A DNA stretch of 64,000 bases from Streptomyces lavendofoliae (GTDB lineage: Bacteria > Actinomycetota > Actinomycetes > Streptomycetales > Streptomycetaceae), in the NCBI RefSeq assembly GCF_014649735.1, contig NZ_BMTP01000003.1, positions 372,001 through 436,000 on the forward strand, written 5' to 3'. Below the pieces are notes generated by a model. That model ran no database searches, was not told where the DNA came from, and was given only the letters and a program-made list of their open reading frames with translations. Positions within the stretch are counted from its first letter, which is position 1; each line of letters begins with the position of its first letter. This document shows positions 18,168 through 26,806 of the stretch, one piece after another. Position numbers and translations under genes: made by a program.

Positions 18168-18623
18168 GTGGCGGTCCACGATGTCCCTGTGAATGCGCCA
18201 AGTTGCCACCCGAACATCGAATGGATTCCGTCCTCCGGATTCCAACTCCGCAAAGCGGGCGTCCAATTCGACGCCGTGCGCGTCGACGGGGACGACGGCC
18301 GCCGGGCCGCCGACCTCCTGGAGCACCTGACCGGCGGCGACCCGGGTCCCGTCGTCATCGAGGCCAACGGACGGCGAGGCGTGTACTTCCTCCTCCCGCC
18401 GGGCGGCTCGGCGGGCCGCGCCTGGCCGCCCGGTGCGATGCCGTTCAACGCCGCTCGCTGGGCCGTGAGTTACGTACCCGTCCCGGCCCTCGTCGGGCGC
18501 ACCTGGCCGCTCGCGTGGCGGTGCCCGCCGACCGCACCCGGCCGGTTCGTCCACCCGTATCTGCTGCTCGCGACGCTGGTGGCCGTCGCGCGGGCGACCG
18601 CTACGCCGCCCGAGTCGCGATGA
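18168..18623 (+). CDS. Conserved actinobacterial hypothetical protein beside the DUF5753 module
   Basis: About 151 residues from GTG 18168 (GTG 18189 is an alternative; neither has a clear ribosome-binding site). Contains AVRVDGDDGRRAADLLEHLTG, GPVVIEANGRRGVYFLLPPG and a C-terminal FVHPYLLLATLVAVA. This arrangement of strands and helices recurs in small Streptomyces proteins encoded next to XRE-DUF5753 regulators. No catalytic motif is visible. It overlaps the 3' end of the convergent methyltransferase gene by 23 bp. Confidence 0.65.
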   Translation: MAVHDVPVNAPSCHPNIEWIPSSGFQLRKAGVQFDAVRVDGDDGRRAADLLEHLTGGDPGPVVIEANGRRGVYFLLPPGGSAGRAWPPGAMPFNAARWAVSYVPVPALVGRTWPLAWRCPPTAPGRFVHPYLLLATLVAVARATATPPESR

Positions 18624-19392
18624 CCACCGTGGCGTACAGGTCCTCGCAGGTCACGACCTGCGGGACGAGCCCGTCCCCGGCGACGACCGCCGCCGCGGCG
18701 GACGCCTGGCGTTCGCTGGTCTCGAACAGCAGGCTGCCTCCGGGTGCCAGCCAGGCAGCGGCCTGGGCGGTGACGCGGCGCAGCACGTCCAGCCCGTCCG
18801 CGCCGCCGTCGAGCGCCACGCGCGCCTCGTGCACCCGCGCCTCGGCGGGCAGGAGCTCCACCTCGCCGGTGGGGACGTAGGGCACGTTGGCGAGCAGGAC
18901 GTCGACGCGGCCCCGCAGCGCCGCCGGGAGCGGGTCGTACAGGTCGCCCTCGTACACCCGCCCTCCCGCCGAGGTGACGTTCCGCCGGGCGCAGCGCACG
19001 GCGGCGGGGTCGATGTCGGCCGCGTGCAACTCGGCCCGGTCCAGCGCCGCCACCAGCGCGGCGCCCAGCGCGCCGGTGCCGCAGCAGAGGTCGACGACCA
19101 CGGCCCGGGGCGGGGCGAGGGCCTTGGCGCGGGTGATGAGGAACTCGGTGCGCCGGCGCGGGACGAACACCCCCTCGTCCACGGCTATCCGCAGGCCGTG
19201 GAACCCGGCCCAGCCGAGGACGTGTTCCAGGGGGTGCCCGGCGGCGCGGCGCTCGACCATGGCGTCGAGTTCGTCCGGTGTGCGGGCGGTGGACAGGAGC
19301 AACTCCGCCTCGTCCTCGGCGAAGACGCAGCCGGCGGCGCGCAGCCTGGTGACGGTGGTGGAGAACGACGGGGGAACCGGTGACGCGGACAT
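18601..19392 (-). CDS. PrmC-like protein N5-glutamine methyltransferase paralogue
   Basis: 263 residues. SAM-binding motif I VVDLCCGTGALG, acidic loop HAADIDPAAV, and NVPYVPTG at the catalytic position where canonical PrmC/HemK has N-P-P-Y. The N-terminal helical domain (LVTRL..., DELDAMVERRAAGHPLEHVLGWAGFHG) matches release-factor methyltransferases. The P-to-V change suggests a paralogue with a different protein or small-molecule substrate. It is a single gene. Confidence 0.8.
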   Translation of the reverse strand: MSASPVPPSFSTTVTRLRAAGCVFAEDEAELLLSTARTPDELDAMVERRAAGHPLEHVLGWAGFHGLRIAVDEGVFVPRRRTEFLITRAKALAPPRAVVVDLCCGTGALGAALVAALDRAELHAADIDPAAVRCARRNVTSAGGRVYEGDLYDPLPAALRGRVDVLLANVPYVPTGEVELLPAEARVHEARVALDGGADGLDVLRRVTAQAAAWLAPGGSLLFETSERQASAAAAVVAGDGLVPQVVTCEDLYATVVIATRAA

Positions 19393-19572
19393 GGAAGCGG
19401 AAGCCTTTCGGGACTCCGAAGGGCGCTCCCGTGCGACTCGTGACCCGTGTCTACGAGCGGTGGGAGGGGAGAGCCCTGCCTGACCTGGCGTTGATGGGTC
19501 TCACCTCCTCGGTGGGTCTCCTGCTGAACGCGGCAACATTACCCGACGGCCCCGTGGCGGCCCTACGGTTCG

Positions 19573-20067
19573 TCAGGAACGCGCCGTACCGGCTGAGGGC
19601 GCCGCTCCCGGGCCCGCGGCGTCGACCGTGTCGAGTGCCGCGGACAGGCGCTCCAGGGCGCTCGCCGTCTCGGCGAACTCCTCCTCGCCGAGCGCGGCGG
19701 CCAGGCGCGTCGCCAGGTCGGCGTGGCCGGGCTCTATGCGGGCGACCGTCACCCGGCCCAGGTGCGTCGGGGCGAGGAGCTTGGCGCGCCGGTGGGCCGG
19801 GTTCGGCAGGTACTCGGCCAGGCCCTCGTGGACCAGCAGGTCCGCGATCCGCTGCACGCTCTGCCGGGTGATGCCCATGGCGCGGGCGATCCCGGACACC
19901 GGCAGCGGCTCGGCCAGCACGGCCCCGAGGACCTGCCACCACGCGGCGGTGAGCCCGGCCGGCCTGGCCAGCTTCTCCGAGACGGCGAGGAACTGGCCGT
20001 TGAGCCGGAACACGCCGAGCGCCGTGCGGCTGAGCAGGTCCTGCAATTCCCGTTCCGCGCGGGTCAC
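19573..20067 (-). CDS. MarR-family transcriptional regulator
   Basis: 164 residues from GTG 20067, which overlaps the stop of the DJ-1-like gene (GTGA). The winged helix-turn-helix is LPVSGIARAMGITRQSVQRI then DLLVHEGLAEYLPNPAHRR (wing). Dimerisation helices flank it. As second gene of the operon it probably represses its own promoter through the paired operators at 20738-20772. Confidence 0.9.
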   Translation of the reverse strand: MTRAERELQDLLSRTALGVFRLNGQFLAVSEKLARPAGLTAAWWQVLGAVLAEPLPVSGIARAMGITRQSVQRIADLLVHEGLAEYLPNPAHRRAKLLAPTHLGRVTVARIEPGHADLATRLAAALGEEEFAETASALERLSAALDTVDAAGPGAAPSAGTARS

Positions 20068-20669
20068 GCGTTCAGCTCTTCGAAGGCGGCCTCGTCCGAG
20101 TGGTGGAACAGCCGGTACCAGGCGTCGAGCCGCCTGCCCTCGAACGCGCCCATCTTCCCGAGGACCTCGCGGGCGAAGGCGACCGGCTCCGTGGGCCCGG
20201 CCGTGATGAGGCCGCCGTCGGTGACCGCGTCCGTTCCGACGTAGTGCTCGCCGCCCTTGTAGCCGGTGGCCGCGAGGTAGAAGGGCGCGGCACTGGTGTG
20301 CGGCCGGTCGTCGAGCAGACCCTCCCGGGCCAGACCAGCCGTCGCTCCGCATATCGCGGCCACCGGCACCCCCGCGTCGAGGAACGCGCGCGCCGTGGCG
20401 GCGAAGGGCGCCAGCTCGTCACCCGCGTCCCACAGGTCCGCGCCCGGGAGGATCAGCAGCGCGCTGTCCTCGGGCCGCAGGTCGGCCAGGGCCAGGTCGG
20501 GAAGGACGCGCAGCCCGCCGATGCTCGTCACCGGGTCGGTGGTGGGGCCGACCGTGCGGATCTCGAAGCCGCTGCGGGCCAGCCAGGCGGTGGCGTGGCC
20601 GGTCTCCCAGTCGGCCAGCGTGTCGTAGACGGCGAGATGGACGGTCCTGCGGTCGTCGGTGCCGGGCAT
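20064..20669 (-). CDS. DJ-1/PfpI-family (class I glutamine-amidotransferase-like) protein
   Basis: 201 residues from ATG 20669 with AGGAGG upstream. The nucleophile elbow VAAICGATAGLA carries the conserved Cys. LLILPGADLWDAG is the preceding strand-loop. YKGGEHYVGTDAVTDGGLITAGP resembles the usual C-terminal half. Family members are glyoxalases, chaperones or transcription co-factors; which applies here is unknown. Coupled to the MarR gene, suggesting a stress- or electrophile-responsive operon. Confidence 0.88.
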   Translation of the reverse strand: MPGTDDRRTVHLAVYDTLADWETGHATAWLARSGFEIRTVGPTTDPVTSIGGLRVLPDLALADLRPEDSALLILPGADLWDAGDELAPFAATARAFLDAGVPVAAICGATAGLAREGLLDDRPHTSAAPFYLAATGYKGGEHYVGTDAVTDGGLITAGPTEPVAFAREVLGKMGAFEGRRLDAWYRLFHHSDEAAFEELNA

Positions 20670-20737
20670 GGTGGCCTCCTGGTGCACGCGTCTTCGGCTG
20701 GATGGGGTGGCTGGGCCCTGAGCGGTCCGCCGAGCTA

Positions 20738-20772
20738 TGACAGAATGCTGTCACTTCGACAGGATGCTGTCA
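20738..20772. promoter_or_regulatory. Two tandem palindromic operators (GACAG-N4-CTGTC)
   Basis: TGACAGAATGCTGTCA (20738-20753) and CGACAGGATGCTGTCA (20757-20772) are two near-identical inverted repeats centred 19 bp apart, in the divergent region between the DJ-1/MarR operon and the aminotransferase. Tandem placement on nearly two DNA turns suggests cooperative binding, most likely by the MarR protein. Confidence 0.75.
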
Positions 20773-20878
20773 ATACCTCTTCCGAGGGCTCACGCCCGAC
20801 ACCCTGCCGACCTCCGCGCCTTCCGGCATACAAGATGGCCATACCGGCGCCCATCAGCACGTCCTTACCCTGTGCGGC

Positions 20879-22252
20879 ATGACCCCTCATGCCGATCCCG
20901 CCCCTCACGCCGATCCCGAGACCGGCGCCGCCGTCAAGGCGGCCGACCGCGCGCACGTGTTCCACTCCTGGTCCGCCCAGGGCCTGATCGACCCGCTCGC
21001 CGTCGCCGGCGCCGAGGGGGCGTACTTCTGGGACTACGACGGAAACCGCTACCTCGACTTCACCAGCGGCCTCGTCTACACCAACATCGGCTACCAGCAC
21101 CCCAGGGTCGTCGCGGCGATCCAGGAGCAGGCCGCGAGGATGACCACCTTCGCGCCCGCCTTCGCCATCGACGTACGCTCCGAGGCCGCACGCCTCATCG
21201 CCGAGCGCACGCCGGGCGACCTCGACAAGATCTTCTTCACCAACGGCGGCGCCGAGGCCGTCGAGAACGCCGCCCGGATGGCCCGGCTGCACACCGGCCG
21301 CCCCAAGATCATGAGCGCATACCGCTCGTACCACGGCGCCACCTCCACCGCGATCAACCTCACCGGCGACCCGCGCCGCTGGGCCTCCGACACCGCGTCC
21401 GCCGGCGTCGTGCGCTTCTGGGCGCCGTTCCTCTACCGCTCACCGTTCCACGCCGAGAACGAGGCGCAGGAGTGCGAGCGGGCCCTGCGGCACCTCGAGG
21501 ACACCATCGCGTTCGAGGGCCCGCAGTCCATCGCCGCGATCATCCTCGAAACCGTCCCCGGCACCGCCGGCATCATGACCCCGCCGCCCGGCTACCTCCC
21601 CGGCGTACGCGAGATCTGCGACCGGTACGGGATCGTCCTCGTCCTCGACGAGGTCATGGCCGGCTTCGGCCGGACCGGCGCGTGGTTCGCCGCCGAGCAC
21701 TACGGCGTCGCGCCCGACCTGCTCACCTTCGCCAAGGGCGTCAACTCCGGCTACGTGCCGCTCGGCGGCGTCGCCATCTCGGCGGAGATCGCCGCGACCT
21801 TCGACAAGCGGCCCTACCCCGGTGGCCTCACCTACTCGGGCCACCCGCTCGCCTGCGCCGCCGCCGTGGCCACCATCCGGGCCATGGAGGAGGAGAAGGT
21901 CGTCGAGCGGGCCGCCCACCTCGGCGAGCACGTCCTCGGCCCCGGCCTGCGCGAACTTGCCGAGCGCCACCCCTCCGTCGGCGAGGTGCGGGGCCTGGGT
22001 GCCTTCTGGGCGCTGGACCTGGTGCGGAACAAGGAGACGCGCGAGCCGCTCGTCCCGTACAACGCGACCGGCGAGGCGAACGCCCCCATGGCGGCCTTCG
22101 GCGCGGCCTGCAAGAAGAACGGCCTGTGGCCCTTCATCAACATGAACCGCACCCACGCCGTCCCCGCCTGCAACATCACCGAGGCGGAGGCCAAGGAGGG
22201 TCTCGCCGCCTTCGACGCGGCGCTCGCGGTCGCCGACGAGTACACCGTGTAA
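20879..22252 (+). CDS. Class III PLP-dependent aminotransferase
   Basis: 457 residues. Motifs: YFWDYDGNRYLDFTSGL, FFTNGGAEAVENAARMAR, LVLDEVMAGFGRTG (Asp contacting the pyridine nitrogen) and LLTFAKGVNSGYVPLGGV with the Schiff-base Lys. The family transfers an omega-amino group to pyruvate or 2-oxoglutarate. The adjacent GntR regulator suggests a catabolic role (for example beta-alanine, GABA or polyamine). The N-terminus has a short repeat PHADPAPHADPE. Confidence 0.92.
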   Translation: MTPHADPAPHADPETGAAVKAADRAHVFHSWSAQGLIDPLAVAGAEGAYFWDYDGNRYLDFTSGLVYTNIGYQHPRVVAAIQEQAARMTTFAPAFAIDVRSEAARLIAERTPGDLDKIFFTNGGAEAVENAARMARLHTGRPKIMSAYRSYHGATSTAINLTGDPRRWASDTASAGVVRFWAPFLYRSPFHAENEAQECERALRHLEDTIAFEGPQSIAAIILETVPGTAGIMTPPPGYLPGVREICDRYGIVLVLDEVMAGFGRTGAWFAAEHYGVAPDLLTFAKGVNSGYVPLGGVAISAEIAATFDKRPYPGGLTYSGHPLACAAAVATIRAMEEEKVVERAAHLGEHVLGPGLRELAERHPSVGEVRGLGAFWALDLVRNKETREPLVPYNATGEANAPMAAFGAACKKNGLWPFINMNRTHAVPACNITEAEAKEGLAAFDAALAVADEYTV

Positions 22253-22318
22253 CCGCCTCCGAGCGCCCCCTCCGCCTGGCTTAAGGTGTGCGGAACCGGA
22301 CGGAGGGGGCCAGAAGCC

Positions 22319-23008
22319 ATGCCCGCGAGCGGAGCCGTGACCCGCAACACCCTGCGGCAGCAGATCGCGGACGCGCTGCGTGACGAAGTGCTCGCTGGGC
22401 GTCTCCAGCCCGGCCAGGAGTTCACGGTCAAGCACATCGCCGAGCAGTACGGGGTGTCCGCGACGCCCGTACGGGAAGCGCTGGTCGACCTCACCGCCCA
22501 GGGGCTCCTCGACTCCGACCAGCACAAGGGCTTCCGCGTCCACCGGTTCTCCGTCGACGACTACCGGGGCATGGTCGAGGCCCGCGCGCTGATCGTGGAC
22601 GGCGTCTTCCGGCGCCTGACCGACCGGGTCGGAGCGCTCCACCCGCACGGGACGCCGCTGGTGTCGGTACGGCGGCGGGCCGAGGAGGCGGCGCGGGCGG
22701 CGCGCGCCGGTGACCTGGACATCCTCATCGGGTACGACCTGCGGTTCTGGCGCGAGCTCAGCGGCTTCGTGGCCAACCGCTACATCGCCGACTTCCTGCA
22801 CCGGCTGCGCGTCCAGGCGTGGGTGTTCGCCGTCCCGCACCTGCGGAACGCCCGCGACCCCGGCGCCTGGCTGTGGAACGGCCACGAGGCACTGGTCGAC
22901 GCGGTCACGCTGGGCGACCCGGACGCGGTGATGGCGGCCATCGACGGGTACAACGCGCACTCCCTGCGGTGGGCGGACCACCTGGACAGGAAGGACGGGC
23001 CGCGCTGA
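22319..23008 (+). CDS. GntR-family transcriptional regulator (FadR/FCD type)
   Basis: 229 residues from ATG 22319 with GGAGGGGG upstream. N-terminal winged helix: LRDEVLAGRLQPGQEFTVKH, YGVSATPVREALVDLTAQGL. All-helical C-terminal effector domain (VEARALIVDG..., DLRFWRELSGFVANRYIADFL). It lies 66 bp behind the aminotransferase gene in the same direction and is its likely regulator. Confidence 0.9.
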   Translation: MPASGAVTRNTLRQQIADALRDEVLAGRLQPGQEFTVKHIAEQYGVSATPVREALVDLTAQGLLDSDQHKGFRVHRFSVDDYRGMVEARALIVDGVFRRLTDRVGALHPHGTPLVSVRRRAEEAARAARAGDLDILIGYDLRFWRELSGFVANRYIADFLHRLRVQAWVFAVPHLRNARDPGAWLWNGHEALVDAVTLGDPDAVMAAIDGYNAHSLRWADHLDRKDGPR

Positions 23009-23176
23009 CGGCTCTTACCACCGACGGCGGGTGGGTATGGGATGTGCACCCGCGCCGCGCACCGCCCCGTCCCGCCCGCCACCGCCGTGCCCCCGGCCCG
23101 CACCGCCGTGGACACGGCCCTCACCACCGCCGTATGCGCGCGACCGCGTGCGTCACTTAAGGAGAGCGAGTGTCCC

Positions 23177-23827
23177 TTGGCCTGTGACCTGTGGCTGGTC
23201 CCCCTCGTCGACGTGCTGTGCCACAGCCCCGACAACCCCTTCGCCGAAGAGATCGCCGTGTACGACCAGGCCCTCACCGAGGCGGGCCTGCCGACCGTGC
23301 CCGTCTTCGCCTACATGCCCGGCCTGTCGGGCGACGTCGCACCGGTGGCCGGTTTCGACTACGACGCCCTGCACTTCCTGCGCCGGGCCTACCTGCTCCA
23401 GATCTGCGGCCTCGCCGTCACGCCCGTCGACGCGCTGGGCGGGGACTACGAGCAGCTGCTGGAGATGTTCGAGTCGACGGCCCAGCAGTCGCACCTGGTG
23501 TGGCACTACGACCACGCGGGCGCCTACGTGCCCGTCGACTTCCCCACCCCGCTGTCCAACGAGGAACTGCTGTCGGGCGGCGGCCCGCTGGGCTCCGCCC
23601 AGGGCCTGCTCCGGGAGCTGGAGTACGTCGCCCCGTCGATCGGCATCGACCCGGCGAACCCCCCGGCCGCACCCCGCCCCCCGGAGCGCCCGACCGCCCT
23701 GGAGGAGCCCGCAGGGCCGATCCCGCACGACGAGAGCCCCTTCGCCCGCGAACGGCACGTCTGGCTCGGCCTCCACGCGGCGGCCACGCGCAGCCTGGGC
23801 CAGGGTTCGATGATCATCTTCAGCTGA
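23177..23827 (+). CDS. Conserved hypothetical protein
   Basis: 216 residues from TTG 23177, chosen over the upstream in-frame ATG because AAGGAGAG lies 10 bases before it and the preceding 45 residues are low-complexity Pro/Ala/Thr. The protein begins ACDLWLVPLVDVLCHSPDNPF and ends with a Pro-rich stretch and HVWLGLHAAATRSLGQGS. Soluble, acidic; no domain recognised. Confidence 0.7.
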   Translation: MACDLWLVPLVDVLCHSPDNPFAEEIAVYDQALTEAGLPTVPVFAYMPGLSGDVAPVAGFDYDALHFLRRAYLLQICGLAVTPVDALGGDYEQLLEMFESTAQQSHLVWHYDHAGAYVPVDFPTPLSNEELLSGGGPLGSAQGLLRELEYVAPSIGIDPANPPAAPRPPERPTALEEPAGPIPHDESPFARERHVWLGLHAAATRSLGQGSMIIFS

Positions 23828-23845
23828 CCCCCAGCGGGTCGGTGG

Positions 23846-24595
23846 TCAGCGGGGCTCCGGCGGGCGCTGGCGCGGCATGTTGGGGCGGGTGCCCGGGGGC
23901 AGGGGGAACCGCCCGGCGGGGTGGCCGCCCTCCGTCCGGGGCGGCGCGCAGGCCAGCGTCGACTGCATCACCAGCGGCGCGGGCCCCGACCGGAACTCGA
24001 CCATCCAGTCCGCCGTCTCCGCCCGCACCAGCTCCGTCACGTCCTCCGAGAACCGCCGCAGCACCCCCAGGCACCGTTCCGCCGCCTCGCTCGCCGTGCC
24101 CTCCGTCGGGCCCAGCACCTCCCGGATGCTCTCCGCCGCCCAGTCGAACTGGAGCGCCTGCAGACGCCGCTGCACCGCCTGGGCCGTCGCCACGTCCCGC
24201 ATCCACCCGGAGGTGAAGCCGAAGTACCGGTCGCAGGCCAGGCACGCTGCGGCCAGCAGCAGCGACAGGTACCCCCAGCCCGACGCCCCATCCAGGGCAC
24301 CGGTCAGGTCCAGCAGCGGCAGCCCGGCGCCGACGGTCGCGCCCAGCGCCGTACCGATCCGCAGGGTCCGGGCGCCCCGGCGCTTCCACGCGCGGCCCTC
24401 CAGGTACCAGTCGGCCGTACGCAGCGCATGGCTCTCGACCCAGCGGTAGAGCTCGTCCAGCCGCTCCGCCGGCTCGCCCCAGTCCCCGAGCGGAAAGGGC
24501 CGCCCGGTCAGATCGCCACCGGGGCCGCCGTACCGGTCCTGGCTGTCGCCCTCCCCCCGGGCGGGGCCCCCGGGCTGCATCTCCGGCTGGCTCAC
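23846..24595 (-). CDS. SLATT-like two-TM membrane protein
   Basis: 249 residues from GTG 24595 with GAGGAG upstream. A Trp/Arg-rich segment (LYRWVESHALRTADWYLEGR) leads into two membrane helices separated by a short loop (TLRIGTALGATVGAGLPLLD, YLSLLLAAACLACDRYFG). A long helical cytoplasmic region follows. This order matches the SLATT/DUF4231 family, whose members are often predicted pore-forming effectors. A Pro-rich C-terminus is present. Convergent with the preceding gene; no SLOG or CD-NTase partner is adjacent. Confidence 0.6.
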   Translation of the reverse strand: MSQPEMQPGGPARGEGDSQDRYGGPGGDLTGRPFPLGDWGEPAERLDELYRWVESHALRTADWYLEGRAWKRRGARTLRIGTALGATVGAGLPLLDLTGALDGASGWGYLSLLLAAACLACDRYFGFTSGWMRDVATAQAVQRRLQALQFDWAAESIREVLGPTEGTASEAAERCLGVLRRFSEDVTELVRAETADWMVEFRSGPAPLVMQSTLACAPPRTEGGHPAGRFPLPPGTRPNMPRQRPPEPR

Positions 24596-24867
24596 CGGGG
24601 CACTCCTCTGCGCTCTGCGTGACAATCCGTAACGTGCGGGCGGTGCGATGCGCGTGTGCGTACTGGTGCGCATGCCTTTCCTACCGCCGAATGGTGGGCC
24701 GGAAGCGCGGAATCCCGGTATTTCCGCCCGCAAGAGGGGCTTGATCAGCTAGGGGGCGCGCCGGGATTCCACCCGAAGGAGTGAAGGCCGGTGGATGGGG
24801 CAGACCGTCCGACGACCACGTAGGCTCGGCTTACCGAATACCTGTCGTCGAAATGCCAGGAGTGACC

Positions 24868-25209
24868 GTGATTCCCGGTGGTGGCCAGCCCAACATGCAG
24901 CAGATCCTCCAGCAGGCCCAGAAGATGCAGCAGGACCTCGCCCGCGCCCAGGAGGAGCTGGCGCGGACCGAGGTCGACGGGCAGGCGGGTGGCGGCCTGG
25001 TGAAGGCCACCGTGACCGGTGCCGGCGAGCTGCGCTCCCTGGTCATCGACCCGAAGGCGGTCGACCCGGAGGACACCGAGACCCTCGCCGACCTCGTCGT
25101 CGCCGCCGTCCAGGCCGCGAACGAGAACGCGCAGGCGCTCCAGCAGGCCAAGCTCGGTCCGCTGGCCCAGGGCCTGGGCGGCGGCGGCATCCCTGGCCTG
25201 GGCTTCTAG
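24868..25209 (+). CDS. YbaB/EbfC nucleoid-associated protein
   Basis: 113 residues from GTG 24868 (CCAGGAG upstream). The helical N-terminus [22 protein letters not shown] and the core [29 protein letters not shown] are diagnostic. The dimeric protein binds DNA as small tweezers. Gly-rich tail. It lies upstream of recR, the normal bacterial order, but dnaX is not adjacent here. Confidence 0.95.
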   Translation: MIPGGGQPNMQQILQQAQKMQQDLARAQEELARTEVDGQAGGGLVKATVTGAGELRSLVIDPKAVDPEDTETLADLVVAAVQAANENAQALQQAKLGPLAQGLGGGGIPGLGF

Positions 25210-25324
25210 GCGCCGCCCGGTGCCGGCGGCCGGGCGGGAGGGGACCGGCCCCGGCTCCCGCCCTTCTAACCCGTACGCATTGCAACTACCGTAAGCATCA
25301 CAGCACTCCACGAGAGGCGTTCCG

Positions 25325-25924
25325 TTGTACGAAGGCGTGGTTCAGGACCTCATCGACGAGCTGGGCAGGCTGCCAGGCGTCGGTCCCAAGAGCGCCCAGC
25401 GGATCGCCTTCCACATCCTGCAGGCCGAGCCCACCGACGTACGCCGCCTCGCCCATGCCCTCCTGGAGGTCAAGGACAAGGTGCGGTTCTGCGCGGTGTG
25501 CGGCAACGTCGCGCAGGAGGAGCGGTGCGGCATCTGCAGGGATCCGCGCCGCGACGACGCGGTCATCTGTGTGGTCGAGGAACCGAAGGACGTCGTCGCG
25601 ATCGAGCGGACGCGCGAGTTCCGTGGGCGGTACCACGTGCTCGGCGGCGCGATCAGCCCGATCGAGGGCGTCGGCCCGGACGACCTGCGGATCCGCGAGC
25701 TGCTGGCCCGGCTCGCGGACGGAACGGTCACCGAGCTGATTCTCGCGACCGACCCCAATCTGGAGGGGGAGGCCACCGCGACGTACCTGGCGCGCATGGT
25801 CAAGCCCATGGGCCTGAAGGTCACGCGCCTCGCCAGCGGACTTCCCGTTGGCGGAGACCTGGAATACGCCGACGAGGTCACGCTCGGGCGAGCGTTCGAA
25901 GGGAGACGACTCCTCGATGTCTGA
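25325..25924 (+). CDS. recR: Recombination mediator RecR
   Basis: 199 residues from TTG 25325. Helix-hairpin-helix [20 protein letters not shown] N-terminus, C4 zinc finger [16 protein letters not shown], Toprim domain [14 protein letters not shown] and the C-terminal [13 protein letters not shown]. RecR works with RecF/RecO to load RecA on gapped DNA. Its stop overlaps the next gene by eight bases. Confidence 0.98.
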   Translation: MYEGVVQDLIDELGRLPGVGPKSAQRIAFHILQAEPTDVRRLAHALLEVKDKVRFCAVCGNVAQEERCGICRDPRRDDAVICVVEEPKDVVAIERTREFRGRYHVLGGAISPIEGVGPDDLRIRELLARLADGTVTELILATDPNLEGEATATYLARMVKPMGLKVTRLASGLPVGGDLEYADEVTLGRAFEGRRLLDV

Positions 25925-26576
25925 CGCCACACTGCACGCGCATTCGCTGGACCCCGACAGCTTCGCGGTCCAGATCGCCGACTCGATCGAGTCCTTCATC
26001 GTCGCCACCACGGAAGTGGCCAAGGGCGACGAACCCGACAGCGCGGTTCCGTTCCTGCTGCTGGAGGTCTCCCAGCTGCTGCTCACCGGCGGCCGGCTGG
26101 GCGCGCACGAGGACATCATCCCGGAGGAGCGGTACGAACCGGACACCGGTCCCGACGTGGACGTCGACGAGCTGCGGATGCGGTTCGCGGCCATGCTCGA
26201 CCCGGTCGACGTCTTCTCGGAGGTCTTCGACCCGTACGAGCCGCGCAAGGCGCCCGTGCCGTGCCGCATCTCGGACAACCTGGCCGACATCGTCATGGAC
26301 CTGCGCCACGGCCTGGCCCACTACCGGGCGGGCCGCACCACAGAGGCCCTGTGGTGGTGGCAGTTCTCGTACTTCTCCAACTGGGGCCCGACCGCCTCGG
26401 CGACCCTGCGGGCCCTCCAGTCCCTGGTCTCGCACGTGCGCCTCGACCAGCCGCTGGAGGAGCTGGACGGGCTCGACACGGACGAGGACCTGACGGAGGA
26501 CGCCCTCGCGGAGGAGGCGGGCCGGGTGATGGCCCAGGAGATCCTCGGCCCGCTCGGCATGCGCACGGTCAAGTAG
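25917..26576 (+). CDS. DUF5063-domain protein
   Basis: 219 residues from ATG 25917, overlapping the recR stop, so translationally coupled. Acidic, mostly helical; characteristic segments [40 protein letters not shown] and a C-terminal acidic stretch. This protein follows recR in many actinobacteria; its function is unknown and no catalytic residues are evident. Confidence 0.85.
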   Translation: MSDATLHAHSLDPDSFAVQIADSIESFIVATTEVAKGDEPDSAVPFLLLEVSQLLLTGGRLGAHEDIIPEERYEPDTGPDVDVDELRMRFAAMLDPVDVFSEVFDPYEPRKAPVPCRISDNLADIVMDLRHGLAHYRAGRTTEALWWWQFSYFSNWGPTASATLRALQSLVSHVRLDQPLEELDGLDTDEDLTEDALAEEAGRVMAQEILGPLGMRTVK

Positions 26577-26806
26577 CCGCGGCGCGCCCCGGCGGGGGCG
26601 GTCGGTGGCGGCGCGACCCGGCGGGGTGACCCGGCACACATTCCGCGTACGCCCCGCGGGGACGGGCAGGTACTGGCGGAGCGGCGTGAAGCGCCCCACG
26701 ATGATCACGCCGTGAGCGGGACATCTCACGATGTGGTATCGCGGGGGCGTTTCCCGACCGCTCGTTAGACTGAGCTGACCGCAAACGGACTGAGCGAGGA
26801 GCGCAC

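Noticed and set aside
23042..23176. N-terminal extension of the hypothetical protein at 23177
   Set aside because: The extra 45 residues are Pro/Ala/Thr low complexity without a ribosome-binding site, while TTG 23177 has AAGGAGAG correctly spaced.
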